Below, piece by piece: positions 1 through 10,065 of a stretch of 64,000 bases of DNA (positions are counted from its first letter, which is position 1; each line of letters opens with the position of its first letter). This DNA is from Granulicella aggregans (lineage in GTDB: Bacteria > Acidobacteriota > Terriglobia > Terriglobales > Acidobacteriaceae). Both the position numbers and the translations under genes were made by a program. The stretch is taken from positions 992,001 to 1,056,000 of the forward strand of contig NZ_JAGSYE010000001.1 of the NCBI RefSeq assembly GCF_025685565.1, given 5' to 3'. Below the pieces are notes generated by a model, which saw nothing but the letters and a program-made list of their open reading frames with translations, made no database searches and was not told the origin of the DNA.

Positions 1-86
1 GGACAGAGGATAAGGTAGACGGGGCTGAGGACGGCCGCGCGGGGGAGGAGCCGGGTCTCTCGCTGGGTGGGCTTGCGCAGGATTCG

Positions 87-1523
87 TTGTGGCCGGGCAA
101 GGTGTGGGACCGCAGAGCCTGGGATCGCGGGTCGCTGACGCGGCTGGGTGTGGTGTTTGTGGTGCTGACGGTGTGCTCGTGGCTGGGGATCGCGCTTTCG
201 CGGCAGTCGGGCGGAGTGGCGACGATCTGGCTGAGCAACGGAATTCTCTTTGGGTTGGTGATCACGCAGCCGCGCGAGCAATGGCTGGCCTATTTCGTGG
301 CGGGGTTGGTGGCGGATACGGCGGCCGATGCTCTGTGGGGCGATGGGTTCTGGCTGCCGCTGGGCGTGTCGCTGGCGAACTCGGTGGAAGTGGTGACGTC
401 GTGCCTGGTGCTGACGCGGCTGTTCGGGCATCCTTTCAATCTCTCGCGGCGGCGGCCGCTGCTGGGGTTCCTTGGAGTTTCGGTGGTGTGCGCGGCGGCG
501 CTGACGAGCGCGCTCGGCGCAAGCTGGACGCTGCTCTGGGTGAATGCGGGGCCGTGGCTGCAGCTGTTCCGGACGTGGTACCTGGGCGACATGCTGGGGA
601 TGGCGTTGATGGCTCCGCTGACCTTCATGCTGCAGCGCGAGGACTTCTTTTCGATCCTGCATCCGGAGCGGCTGGCGAATACGCTGCTTCTGCTGGTGGT
701 TCCGGCGGCGGCGACGCTGCTGGTGTTCTCGCATAACGGGGACCCGCTGATCTTCTTCCTGTTTCCGGCGCTGATGCTGATTGTGTTTCGGCTAGGGTTT
801 CCGGGGACGGTGGTAACGATCTTTGTGGTTGCGCTGGTCTCGATTGGGATGACGGTGAAGGGGCACGGGCCGCTGATGTTGATCCGGGGCGATCATGTGT
901 TGCTGCACCGGATTGTGGTGGACCAGATCTTCCTGGCGGTGGCGATCTTTACGCTGTTTCCAGTGGCAGCGTTGCTGGAAGAGCGGGCTGCGCTGCAGTT
1001 GTGCCTGGAGGCGAGCGAGGCGCGGTATCGGAGCCTGGCATCGCTGGATGAGCTTACGGGGCTGGCGAACCGGCGGGCTTTCAATCAGCGGCTGGGGCAG
1101 GAGATGGAGAACGAGCAGGAGCTTGCGTTGTTGTTGATCGACGCGGATCTCTTCAAGCGTTACAACGACCACTTCGGCCATGTGATGGGGGATGAGTGTC
1201 TGCAGGCGCTGGCGGAGGTGATCAGCGGCGCGGCGACGGTGCCGGACGCCTTCGTCTCGCGGTTTGGAGGAGAAGAGTTTGCAGTGATTCTGCCGCGGAC
1301 GGGGCTGCAACAGGCGCGGATGGTGGCGGAGCAGATACGAGCGGCAGTGATGGAGATGGGGCTGCCGCATCCGGCGACGCAGTCCGGATTTCAGACGGTA
1401 AGCATCGGAGTTGCGGCGTTTGGGGCTGAGGGGCGTGGGGTGGTGGCGGACCTGGTGGGACGGGCGGATATGGCTCTTTACCGCGCAAAGGACTCTGGGA
1501 GAAACCGCGTCGTTGCGGAGTAG
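87..1523 (+). CDS. MASE1-GGDEF diguanylate cyclase (5' end may lie outside the window)
   Basis: Membrane diguanylate cyclase that would make c-di-GMP from two GTP. Residues about 15-305 are strongly hydrophobic with roughly eight membrane segments, as in MASE1 sensory domains. Residues about 310-478 form a GGDEF domain containing DELTGLANRRAF and the catalytic loop RFGGEEF (GGEEF at 394-398). The RxxD inhibitory I-site expected just upstream of GGEEF is not visible: the region reads TVPDAFVSRF, with no Arg. The first usable start is TTG at 87, but the frame is open to base 1 (no stop in positions 3-86), so the true start may be left of the window. A long-form palindromic repeat follows the stop. 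The family call is firm; the input sensed by MASE1 is unknown. Confidence 0.9.
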   Translation: MWPGKVWDRRAWDRGSLTRLGVVFVVLTVCSWLGIALSRQSGGVATIWLSNGILFGLVITQPREQWLAYFVAGLVADTAADALWGDGFWLPLGVSLANSVEVVTSCLVLTRLFGHPFNLSRRRPLLGFLGVSVVCAAALTSALGASWTLLWVNAGPWLQLFRTWYLGDMLGMALMAPLTFMLQREDFFSILHPERLANTLLLLVVPAAATLLVFSHNGDPLIFFLFPALMLIVFRLGFPGTVVTIFVVALVSIGMTVKGHGPLMLIRGDHVLLHRIVVDQIFLAVAIFTLFPVAALLEERAALQLCLEASEARYRSLASLDELTGLANRRAFNQRLGQEMENEQELALLLIDADLFKRYNDHFGHVMGDECLQALAEVISGAATVPDAFVSRFGGEEFAVILPRTGLQQARMVAEQIRAAVMEMGLPHPATQSGFQTVSIGVAAFGAEGRGVVADLVGRADMALYRAKDSGRNRVVAE

Positions 1524-2005
1524 TGGTTGCGTCCCGCAGAACGGTGATTCCATGATCCGCATACGTCCCATCCATCCTCGCAACAACGCGAGGATGGATG
1601 GGGCACCGAGTTGTTGAGGCCGGTCAGGACTCCTGGCGCACTATGCTCGTTGCGGGAGATGCGAGAGTCCGCGGCGGGCGGCACATCCAGAACGGCTGAG
1701 TATCCGTTACTAATTTGTGTTTGACTTGCAGCGCATTAGACCCTATCTTTTCTGCAATCGTAAGCGGGCCACTTAGATTTTGTTCGCGGGCTTCCCTGTT
1801 TTCCAGCGGGATGTCCTCTTTTCGTCGCGCCTTCGCGGGCAACCGATGACGAGAGTTCTGCGAAGGTGTAACGATTTCGGGCGCCCGAGCACTAGACCCT
1901 GAAACGAAAAAGACTACATCCACACTCACGTTTCAGTACGCGCCGAACGTGCGCGAAGCTGCTTGAGGCAGCCATTCCATTCAGGAACTCGATTGACGGT
2001 AGGCA
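1524..2005 (+). other. Intergenic region: long A repeat, promoter and long 5' leader
   Basis: This 482-base gap has three parts. First, 1536-1645 is a long-form A palindromic repeat (core 1564-1610, inner arms CATCCTCGC/GCGAGGATG) nearly duplicated at 40298-40409. Second, a sigma70-like promoter lies at 1721-1749. Third, a leader of about 250 bases precedes the ATG at 2006 and contains a perfect 8-bp inverted repeat CTGAAACG/CGTTTCAG at 1899-1936 with a 22-base loop. No convincing gene is present. A 101-codon antisense frame here has no ribosome site or recognisable protein and is not called. Confidence 0.6.
1721..1749 (+). promoter_or_regulatory. Sigma70-like promoter for the 2006-9996 operon
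   Basis: TTGACT at 1721-1726 and TATCTT at 1744-1749 are separated by 17 bases, close to the sigma70 consensus. The predicted transcript start near 1756 would give a 5' leader of about 250 bases before the large exported protein gene. Prediction from sequence only. Confidence 0.5.
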
Positions 2006-5000
2006 ATGCAAAAAAATAAGCGAACTCGGCAGTCTTCGCCGCAAGCGGGCGGGCAATTCTTTTCGGGGTTGAATCTCTCTCCCTCAGGGCTTCTGTTCGG
2101 GTTGCTGATCTTTCTCTTTGCTGCCGTAAGCGCGCACGCGCAATCGACGTTCAATATCACCTCGGCAACTTTTGGAGCGAATGCGGCGACCAGCATTCCG
2201 GCGGGAATCAATGGGGTCACGCTGGAGCTTGGCGGAACGTTGCCGAGTGCGGCGCAACAGGCCGCGGCAGGCTATCTCGGCTGTTTCTACACGGGCTATG
2301 GAAGCACGACGGGGCTTCCGCTGTCGCTGCCCAATGGAACGAATGCGGAGCCGCTGACTGTTCCCGCGTCCACGATCCAAGGGATTCCGGCTGCGAACTT
2401 CACTGCGGCCAATAGCTATACGGTGACCGCTTACGTGTACTTTGTCGCGGCGGACAGCGCGTGTGATGGCAACTTCGATGCGAGTCTGACGAACCGTTTT
2501 CCGGTGAGTGTCGTTGCTCCTTCCTTGGGCGCTTATATGGGGCCGCTGGCGGTTCCGCAGACGAACTCCGCGACGAGCCTTCGCGCGGCCCCGCTGACGC
2601 TGACGCTTCCGGCGAGCGGGATCCTTCCGAGCACATCGACGCTGGGCACGACCACCGTGACGTTTGGCGGCTTTGGCAGTGTCACCCCGGTGGCCACGCT
2701 CTCCACGTCTACGCTGACGGTCCCAGTGCCTGCGGCGTTCGCGTCGTCGGACGTGGGGACAACGGCATCTCTCCAGGTTTGCAATACGTTTGGCAGCAGC
2801 ACGCCTGTATGCACGACGCCCACGCCAGCGATCACGTTGACCGTTGCGGCGCTGGTGGCGAGCTCGGGCACGATCACGGCAACTCCGACGCCGGTTACGG
2901 TGACGGGGCAGACGGTTCTTACGGCGCAGTTTGCGAAGGCGGGTAGCGCGGGCCAGGGTGTGAATCCCGGAGCGCCATCGGGATCAGTGACCTTCACCGC
3001 CGATGGTGCGACGGTTCCGGCGGCGAGCCTGGTGCTGGATACGACTGCGACCTTCGCTACACAGACGACATCGATTACGGCTCCGGCCGCGCCGACTCCG
3101 ACGATTACTCCGGCGGCGGGAAGCTACCTGGGAGCGCAGACGATTACGATCGCGGACAGTGATCCGACGGCGACGATCTACTACACGCAGGACGGAAGCA
3201 CGCCGACGAATGGATCGACGCTTTATACGGCACCGTTCAGCATCAGCACGTCGCAGACGATCAACGCCATCGCGGCGGTTGCGGGTGATCTGAACAGCGC
3301 GGTCGCCTCGGTGGCTTATGTGGTCACGGTGCGGCCGCCGACGCATCTTGCGTTCCAGGTGCAGCCAGTCACCACGGCGTTGAATACAGCTATTGTGCCG
3401 GCGGTGCAGGTGGCTCTGCTGGATTCGACGAATACTGTTGTGCCGGGCGCTACGAACGCGGTGACGCTGCAGCTGCGGGCGAATCCGGGAGAGTCGACGC
3501 TCGCCGGGACGTTGACTGTGAATGCGGTAAACGGGATCGCGACGTTCCCCGACCTCTCTTTGAACAGCCTGGGGACGGGATACACGTTGTATGCGCATAG
3601 CGGAACCCTGACGGGGGTCGAGAGCAACGCGTTCAACATTACGCCTCCAGCGATCACGCTGACGGTGCAGAGCACGGTTCCGGCTGGACTGGTGGGCGTT
3701 GGTGCGACACTGAACGGCAGCTTCACGCTGGGCGCTCCGGCTCCGGCGGGCGGTCTGACCGTGAACCTGACGAGCGGAACTCCCGCGAATGTGACGATCG
3801 CTCCGGCGACGGTCACGGTGGCTGCGGGCGGGACGACAGGCAGCTTCACCTATACCGGGGTAGCGGCGGGCAATTCGACGCTCTCGGCGTCGGCGACGGG
3901 ATACCAGACGGGCACGATCGTGACGACGGGCACGGTGGCGCAGGTGAGCCTGGGCGTGATTCCAGCGGTGGCTCCAGGACAGACGCAGAGCCTGGCGCTG
4001 AGCCTGGCGACGGCGGCCCCGGCGGGCGGAACGACGGTGACGTTCACCATTGCGAACCCGACCATCGCCACGGTGACACAGAGCATCTTCGTTCCGGCGG
4101 GCCAGTTCACGGCAGCCACGAATCCACAGGTTGCAGGTGTGCTGATTGGAACGACGACGGTGACGGCGAACGCTCCGGGTTACGCTCCGGCGACGCGCGC
4201 GGTTACGGTGACGGTGACGGCGACGTTCAACCCCGGAACGACGAACATCAACCTGATCACGTCGACGAACACCTTGCTGCAGATCTCGGCCCCGGCCCCG
4301 GCGGGCGGTATCAAGTTCAACCTGACTTCGAGCGATCCGACGAAGGCCACGGTCCCGGCCAGCGTGACGGTGATCCAGGGCGGAACGAACGTGAAGGTTC
4401 CCATCACGGGTGTCGCGGATGGAACGGTGACGATCGCTGCGACTTCGGCTGGCATTACCGAGGCGGACGGCACGGTGAACGTAAACAGTCAGATCACAAG
4501 CAGTGACATCACGACCGGATACGATCTGCAGAACTCGCAGTACTACTATCTGCCGGTAACGCCGTCGGTGCCGACGAATGTGACGTTCAAGGTAAGCGAT
4601 CCGACGGTCGCGATCATCTCAACGACCCAGAGCGCAGTCGGCCAGCAGACCGTAGTCTTCTCCAACGTGACTTCGTCGACGATCGGCTATCTGTATATCC
4701 AGGGCAAGAAGGTGGGTACGACGACGCTGACGATCTCCGCGCCGGGATATACGACCGGTACCGAGACGATCACGGTCAGCCCGTCTGGATTCGCGTACTA
4801 CTACGGCAACCAGAACTTCACGACCACGACGTATGCCAATCCCACGACGGTGACGGTGTATCCGTTCCTGCTGGATGCGAACCAGTCGATCACGGGATAT
4901 CCGTCGTACGCGATCAATCCCGGGACGCCAAACCTGAGCATTCCCATCACGAGTTCCGACACGACGATCGGGACGGTGACGAGCCCGATCGTGTTCAAAC

Positions 5001-7099
5001 CGCTGGATACGTCGGAAAGCTTTACGTTCACGCCGGTGGCGGCGGGCACGGCCAACCTGACGATCGGGGCCCAGCCGGCCGGATTCACGGAGCCGATGCA
5101 GAACTCTGCTCCGGAGTATCAGACGGCGATCGCGACGGTGAATACTCCGGTGATCGTCGCTCCATCCGACACGACGGGCGTTCATCTGCAGAATACGGTC
5201 TACATCAGCCTGCCGGTGAACCCGCCAAGCGGAATCACGGTAACGGTGACGATTACGCCTTCGCCAGCGGGCTCGCCGCTTGCGGCCACGCTCTCAAAGA
5301 GCGCTACGGTAGCGGGTACAACCACGCAGACTTTCACGAACGTAACCTCTGGCGGTGTAGGCAGTCTGTACGTGCAGGGCCAGAGCACCGGGACGGCGAC
5401 GATCACCGTATCCGCGCCGGGGTACGTCACGGGTACGAGCACCATCACCGTTCAGCCGTCGGGATTCGCCTACTACTATGGCAACGACAACTACAACACG
5501 ACGAGCTTCTCCGGTACGAACACGCTGACTGTCTATCCCTTCCTGCTGGATGGAAACAAGGCGATCACTGGCTATCCTTCCTACACCATCAACCCAGGCG
5601 TGGGGCCGATCACTGTTCCGCTTACGAACTCCAGTGACGCGGTGGGGACGATCTCCGCAACCTCGCTCACCTTCAACACCAACGATAACTATCAGCAGTT
5701 CACCTTCCAGCCAGTATCAGCGGGAACGGACAATATCACGATCGGCAACGTGACTGGCTTCACGACTCCGACGACCTATACGCAGGCCACGGAGACGGTC
5801 ACTGCACCGTCGATCAGCGTCAACAACGGGACAACGGGCGTGCACATGCAGAACTCGCTGCAGATCTCTCTGCCGGTTGCTCCGCCGAGTGCGAGGACAG
5901 TGACGGTGTCAGTGCCGACAGGGGCAGTAGTGACGCTTTCGAAAGACAACGTCACAGCCGGAACAACGACGCTAACGTTTACCAACGTGACCACCAGCTA
6001 CGTAGGCACTATTTACATCCAGGGTCAGAGCGCCGGAACGGCGACGCTTACGGAGTCCGCTCCCGGATATGTGACGGGAACCAGCACGTTGACGGTGCTG
6101 AATTCTGGATTCGGGTTCTATCCGAGCTATGGCACCTTCACCACGACCACGTTCTCCACTCCGAATACGTTGACCGTCTACACCCTGCTGTTCGACGCGA
6201 ATAACAACTATGCCGGAAACAGTCTTGCGCTCAGTCCCGGAGTGGCACCGGTAACGGTTGCGGTGACTGATTCCAATACCAGCGTCGGCACTGTTTCCAG
6301 CAATTCGCTTGTCTTCGGAGCTACCGACACATACAAGCAGTTCACCTTCACTCCGGTGTCGGCTGGAACCGCGAACCTGACGCTTTCAACGCCGACCGGG
6401 TTCACGACTCCAACTACAACGTCTACGGCCGGGGTTGCGACGGTGACGGCGCCGGCGATCAGTGTCAGCGATTCGTATACGGGGATTAACCTTGAGACGA
6501 CCCTCGGTATCTATCTGCCACAGACTCCACCGAACCCGGTTACGGTAACGGTGAAGAGCAACGGCCCGCTGATCGCCGTCCTCTCCAATGGAGCGACTGT
6601 CGCGGGTACGGGCACGCTCACCTTTACCAATGTCACGACCACGAACGTAGGCACGATCTACGTGCAGGGGCAGAGTGTCGGCGCTACGACGCTGAAGGTA
6701 ACTGCCCCAGGCTATACGGACGGTGACGCCAATATCACCGTCTATAACGCGGGCTTCTCCTTCTACTACGGCGACAACGCTTCCTTCACGACGAGCGTGG
6801 GGTCTAATCCAAGCCAGTTGCCGGTCTATCCAGTGATGTTGAACGCAGGAACGTTGACCCCGTACAGCTACAACAGCCTGTACGTGAGCCCCGGTGCAGG
6901 AACGGTGAATATACCGATCACGAGCTCTGCCCCCGGGGTTGGCACGGTTGTCAGTCCTTTGGCCTTAGCGCCTGGAGCAAGTTACGGGTATCTCACGTTC
7001 ACGCCGGTAGCGACGGGGACATCCACGATCACGATCGGGACGCCAACGGGCTTCAGCGTGCCTACCGACTACACGACGTCCATGGCGACGGTGCAATGA
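2006..7099 (+). CDS. Giant exported Ig-like repeat protein (1697 aa)
   Basis: Exported, probably cell-surface or secreted protein. The N-terminus has basic residues, a hydrophobic stretch GLLFGLLIFLFAAVSA and an AHAQS cleavage site near residue 46. Residues about 365-440 resemble the chitobiase C-terminal (CHB_HEX_C) beta-sandwich (PTITPAAGSYLGAQTITI and YYTQDGSTPTNGSTLYT). Thr/Val/Gly-rich Ig-like segments follow. Residues about 830-1697 are four tandem units of about 215 aa, each with LQN-type openings, SAPGY and GF.YYYG landmarks. There are no catalytic motifs and almost no cysteine. The stop overlaps the next start (ATGA), so the two genes are translationally coupled. A structural or adhesin-like role is inferred; the function is unknown. 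Confidence 0.85.
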   Translation: MQKNKRTRQSSPQAGGQFFSGLNLSPSGLLFGLLIFLFAAVSAHAQSTFNITSATFGANAATSIPAGINGVTLELGGTLPSAAQQAAAGYLGCFYTGYGSTTGLPLSLPNGTNAEPLTVPASTIQGIPAANFTAANSYTVTAYVYFVAADSACDGNFDASLTNRFPVSVVAPSLGAYMGPLAVPQTNSATSLRAAPLTLTLPASGILPSTSTLGTTTVTFGGFGSVTPVATLSTSTLTVPVPAAFASSDVGTTASLQVCNTFGSSTPVCTTPTPAITLTVAALVASSGTITATPTPVTVTGQTVLTAQFAKAGSAGQGVNPGAPSGSVTFTADGATVPAASLVLDTTATFATQTTSITAPAAPTPTITPAAGSYLGAQTITIADSDPTATIYYTQDGSTPTNGSTLYTAPFSISTSQTINAIAAVAGDLNSAVASVAYVVTVRPPTHLAFQVQPVTTALNTAIVPAVQVALLDSTNTVVPGATNAVTLQLRANPGESTLAGTLTVNAVNGIATFPDLSLNSLGTGYTLYAHSGTLTGVESNAFNITPPAITLTVQSTVPAGLVGVGATLNGSFTLGAPAPAGGLTVNLTSGTPANVTIAPATVTVAAGGTTGSFTYTGVAAGNSTLSASATGYQTGTIVTTGTVAQVSLGVIPAVAPGQTQSLALSLATAAPAGGTTVTFTIANPTIATVTQSIFVPAGQFTAATNPQVAGVLIGTTTVTANAPGYAPATRAVTVTVTATFNPGTTNINLITSTNTLLQISAPAPAGGIKFNLTSSDPTKATVPASVTVIQGGTNVKVPITGVADGTVTIAATSAGITEADGTVNVNSQITSSDITTGYDLQNSQYYYLPVTPSVPTNVTFKVSDPTVAIISTTQSAVGQQTVVFSNVTSSTIGYLYIQGKKVGTTTLTISAPGYTTGTETITVSPSGFAYYYGNQNFTTTTYANPTTVTVYPFLLDANQSITGYPSYAINPGTPNLSIPITSSDTTIGTVTSPIVFKPLDTSESFTFTPVAAGTANLTIGAQPAGFTEPMQNSAPEYQTAIATVNTPVIVAPSDTTGVHLQNTVYISLPVNPPSGITVTVTITPSPAGSPLAATLSKSATVAGTTTQTFTNVTSGGVGSLYVQGQSTGTATITVSAPGYVTGTSTITVQPSGFAYYYGNDNYNTTSFSGTNTLTVYPFLLDGNKAITGYPSYTINPGVGPITVPLTNSSDAVGTISATSLTFNTNDNYQQFTFQPVSAGTDNITIGNVTGFTTPTTYTQATETVTAPSISVNNGTTGVHMQNSLQISLPVAPPSARTVTVSVPTGAVVTLSKDNVTAGTTTLTFTNVTTSYVGTIYIQGQSAGTATLTESAPGYVTGTSTLTVLNSGFGFYPSYGTFTTTTFSTPNTLTVYTLLFDANNNYAGNSLALSPGVAPVTVAVTDSNTSVGTVSSNSLVFGATDTYKQFTFTPVSAGTANLTLSTPTGFTTPTTTSTAGVATVTAPAISVSDSYTGINLETTLGIYLPQTPPNPVTVTVKSNGPLIAVLSNGATVAGTGTLTFTNVTTTNVGTIYVQGQSVGATTLKVTAPGYTDGDANITVYNAGFSFYYGDNASFTTSVGSNPSQLPVYPVMLNAGTLTPYSYNSLYVSPGAGTVNIPITSSAPGVGTVVSPLALAPGASYGYLTFTPVATGTSTITIGTPTGFSVPTDYTTSMATVQ
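4498..7096 (+). repeat. Four in-frame tandem ~215-aa repeats
   Basis: Units begin near 4498, 5161, 5815 and 6463, spaced about 640-660 bases. Each encodes the same order of landmarks: a (D/H)LQN or NLET opening, LPV..PP, TFTNVT, G(T/S)(I/L)Y(V/I)QGQS, SAPGY(V/T)TG, GF.(Y/F)Y, PFLLD or VMLNA, and FTPV.AGT..(I/L)T(I/L). The units have diverged at the DNA level, so this is an old internal duplication rather than recent slippage. Confidence 0.8.
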
Positions 7100-9996
7100 T
7101 GACCACTCTCCGTCGCAATTACCCAACGCCGACCAAGGTTACCGATCCTATGAAGACGCTTATTCCGAATCCCGACAGCACGATCTTCCTCTCCGAGAAG
7201 ACTTCGGATGTGCGCCGCGCGGGTCCGGGGAAGCTACATCTGCCGGGTGTTCTGCTGCTGGCGGCTTCGGTACTCGGTGGCGCTTCGCCGGCGCTGGCAC
7301 AGACCGCGCCTCCAACATCTCAGCCGGTGATTGTGGCGGACTTCAACCATGATGGGATTCCGGATGCGCTGGTCCTTTCAACTACAACGCCTACGGCGAC
7401 GATCGCGTTCGGCTCTGTTCCCTACGGAACGTTTGCCGCGGGTTCGAAGGGCGTTACGTTTCCCGCTGCCTGCACCACGCTGCCTACGGGATCCGTGGCG
7501 GTGGGCGACTTCAACGGAGATGGATTTCCGGACATTGCGTACTTCTGTGCGTCGGGCTCGGGAACGATGCTAGGTAATGGGGATGGGACGTTTGGGGCGG
7601 CGACTACGCTGGCGGGCGCAGGTGCCGGGTTGGCGGTGGTGGGCGACTTCAATAAGGATGGCAAGCTGGACATCGCGGTCCTGGTGACGACGGGGGTCAG
7701 TGCGCCGTCGCAGGCGATCCAGTTCCTGGCGGGGAACGGGGACGGGACGTTCCAGGAGGCGGTGCTCTCGAACCTGACGACGAGTTCGTATACGGCGATG
7801 GTGGCGACGGATCTGAATGCGGATGGGTTCCCGGACCTGTTGCTGCTGAACTCGCCTACGGATGGCACGGCTTCGGTCGATGTGTATGGGAACAACCAGG
7901 ATGGGACGTTTGGCTCTGGCGCGCAGGGCGTGTTTTCGCCGAGTACGTCGGGGACGTTAGCGAGTGGAGGAGCGACGACGATCCTGACCGGGAACATCTT
8001 CGGCGCGTTGACGACGGACGTTGTGGTGCCGACTCCGGGGCAGAACGGCAAGCTTTATGTCTTTCAGAATACGAGTTCGGGGACGACGTTTTCGTTCAAC
8101 GATCCGGTGACGGTCCCGGTCGCGAACCTGACGGGAGCGCAGACGGGCAGGTTTACCGGAAGCGGGTTTACGGACGTTGCGGTATCGAACGGGGCGACGA
8201 TCTCGGTGCTGGCGAATGACGGTAAGGGGAACCTGGGGACGAACTATGCCACGCTGGCGCTGAGTTCGACGTCGCCGCTGTTTGCGGTGGCCGATGCGAA
8301 CGGCGATGGTTACTCGGACATCTACACGGCGGCGCTTCCTTCGACCGGGGCGCTGCAGTTGGCGGTTGCGCTGACTTCGGGAACGGCGACAGCGACTTCG
8401 CAACCGATCTCGCTGGCGGTCGGGACGCGGGCGATCGGGGCGGCGTGGGCCGGGAATGTGAACTTTACGGGGAGCAACGCCACGGGCAGCCAGATCGTGG
8501 TAGGCGTAGCTTCGGTGACGACGCTGGCGAGCAGCAAGAATCCTTCGCTGGTGACGGACTCGGTGACGTTTACGGTGCATGTTGCGCCGGGCCCGAACGC
8601 GGGCTCGAACCAGACGCCAACGGGCACGGTGGTGCTGATGGATGGCACGAACATGCTGGCTTCGGGAGTGCTGGACGATGGTGGAAACTTTTCGTTCACG
8701 ACGGCGGCGCTGACGCAGGCTACGCATGTGATTACGGCGAACTATGCGGGTGATGCGCTGTATGCGCCGTCGGTGGCGATGTTGTCGCAGGTGGTGAACC
8801 ATGCTCCCGCGGTGGCTCCGACGCTGACGTGGGCCACACCGGCACCGATTCCCTATGGCACGCCGCTTTCGGTCCTGCAGCTGAATGCGGCGGCGACCGA
8901 TGCGAACGGAGCGACGATCCCCGGTGTGTTTGTCTATAGTCCGGCGGCGGGAACGGTGCTCGGGCTGGGTTCGCAGACGCTGAGCGTCACCTTCACACCG
9001 TCGGATCTGTTGAGCTTTACGGTGGCCACGAAGACGGTGAACGTGGTGGTGACGGGAGTGACGGTCTCTTCGTTCACGCCGACGACAGCGACGCTGGGAG
9101 CGGGCGCGACGAAGGTGACGATCACGGGCGCGGGCTTTGTGGGCAACTCGGTGGTCCAGGTAAACGGAACAGCCATTCCGACGACGCTGGTCAATCCGAC
9201 GACGTTGACTGCGGTCATTCCGGTCGCCGATTTCCTGACGGTGGGGACGCTGCAGATCACGGTGCTCGACCCGACCGTCTCTTCGATGAGCACGGCGATG
9301 ACGTTCACGGTGACGGCACCTGCTGTGACGGTGGTGGTGAGCGCACCGCCTACGGTGACGCCGGGAAGCCAGCCGACGATCAACTTCACGATTACCCAGC
9401 CTTACCCGGTGGACATCACGGCGACGCTGACGCTGGGCTTCGCTGCCTCGACGACGCCGGCGGTGGACGATCCAAGCATCCAGTTCGCGGCCGGAGGCAG
9501 GACGCTGAGTTTCGTGATTCCGGCCAATACGGTCACGGTGCCGACGATCACGCTGCAGGCGGGAACGGTGGCAGGAACGATCACGGTCCCGATCACACTG
9601 ACTGCGGGTGGAGCGAACGTGACGCCGTCGACCCTGCAGCCCGCGGTGATTGTGGTGCCGCCGACCATACCGACGATCAGCAGCGTTAGTACGATGCGAT
9701 CGGGCAATCAACTGACGGTGGTGATGCACGGCTTCTCGAACACGCGCGAGATGGTGAATGCGAAGTTCCACTTCACCCCGGCTGCCGGAGCGAGCCTGGA
9801 TACGACTGACCTGACGATCGTGGGCGACACGATCTTCAACGCGAACTGGTTCCAGACGACTGCCTCCGATCAGTATGGGTCGACGTTTACCTATACGCAG
9901 ATCTTCAACACGAGCGACGATGCTACGACGATCGGGTCGGTGGATGTGACGTTGACCAATACAGTGGGAGCGTCGGAGATGAAGACGGCGCAGTAG
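7096..9996 (+). CDS. Exported FG-GAP (VCBS-like) beta-propeller/Ig-like protein (966 aa)
   Basis: Large exported protein. The signal sequence lies late (hydrophobic core about residues 48-66, ending SPALAQ), after a long polar n-region. The ATG at 7150 (MKTLIPNPDS) is an alternative start, but the ATG at 7096 overlaps the upstream stop as ATGA and suggests coupled translation. Residues about 75-430 carry FG-GAP calcium-loop motifs such as DFNHDGIPD, DFNGDGFPD, DFNKDGKLD, DLNADGFPD and DANGDGYSD, plus two degenerate ones, which would make one seven-bladed propeller. Ig-like domains follow: a Big_3-like one near 480-570 and an IPT/TIG-like one near 655-735. No enzyme motif is seen. It probably works with the upstream repeat protein at the cell surface (inference). 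Confidence 0.85.
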   Translation: MMTTLRRNYPTPTKVTDPMKTLIPNPDSTIFLSEKTSDVRRAGPGKLHLPGVLLLAASVLGGASPALAQTAPPTSQPVIVADFNHDGIPDALVLSTTTPTATIAFGSVPYGTFAAGSKGVTFPAACTTLPTGSVAVGDFNGDGFPDIAYFCASGSGTMLGNGDGTFGAATTLAGAGAGLAVVGDFNKDGKLDIAVLVTTGVSAPSQAIQFLAGNGDGTFQEAVLSNLTTSSYTAMVATDLNADGFPDLLLLNSPTDGTASVDVYGNNQDGTFGSGAQGVFSPSTSGTLASGGATTILTGNIFGALTTDVVVPTPGQNGKLYVFQNTSSGTTFSFNDPVTVPVANLTGAQTGRFTGSGFTDVAVSNGATISVLANDGKGNLGTNYATLALSSTSPLFAVADANGDGYSDIYTAALPSTGALQLAVALTSGTATATSQPISLAVGTRAIGAAWAGNVNFTGSNATGSQIVVGVASVTTLASSKNPSLVTDSVTFTVHVAPGPNAGSNQTPTGTVVLMDGTNMLASGVLDDGGNFSFTTAALTQATHVITANYAGDALYAPSVAMLSQVVNHAPAVAPTLTWATPAPIPYGTPLSVLQLNAAATDANGATIPGVFVYSPAAGTVLGLGSQTLSVTFTPSDLLSFTVATKTVNVVVTGVTVSSFTPTTATLGAGATKVTITGAGFVGNSVVQVNGTAIPTTLVNPTTLTAVIPVADFLTVGTLQITVLDPTVSSMSTAMTFTVTAPAVTVVVSAPPTVTPGSQPTINFTITQPYPVDITATLTLGFAASTTPAVDDPSIQFAAGGRTLSFVIPANTVTVPTITLQAGTVAGTITVPITLTAGGANVTPSTLQPAVIVVPPTIPTISSVSTMRSGNQLTVVMHGFSNTREMVNAKFHFTPAAGASLDTTDLTIVGDTIFNANWFQTTASDQYGSTFTYTQIFNTSDDATTIGSVDVTLTNTVGASEMKTAQ

Positions 9997-10027
9997 GTCT
10001 GGCGATTTTTCGCGAGATACAGATGGT

Positions 10028-10050
10028 CACGCCGGTGCTTTCCCGGCGTG
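10028..10050 (+). terminator. Hairpin after the 2006-9996 operon
   Basis: A perfect 8-bp stem, CACGCCGG / CCGGCGTG, with a 7-base loop lies 31 bases past the stop at 9996. No T-tract follows, so it is a weak intrinsic terminator at best. It also abuts the -10 element of the next gene, so an operator role is possible. Confidence 0.4.
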
Positions 10051-10053
10051 GCC

Positions 10054-10059
10054 TATAAT
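10054..10059 (+). promoter_or_regulatory. -10 element TATAAT of a probable leaderless gene
   Basis: A perfect TATAAT ends 7 bases before the ATG at 10066, so transcription would start at or next to the A of the start codon. No Shine-Dalgarno sequence lies between. No good -35 is visible; the upstream slot is occupied by the 10028-10050 hairpin. Confidence 0.45.
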
Positions 10060-10065
10060 TCTGCG

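Noticed and set aside
1624..1929. 101-codon minus-strand frame upstream of the giant repeat protein
   Set aside because: No ribosome site, no recognisable protein, and it overlaps a good + strand promoter and leader.
7957..9771. 604-codon minus-strand frame
   Set aside because: Arg/His-rich shadow of the FG-GAP protein.
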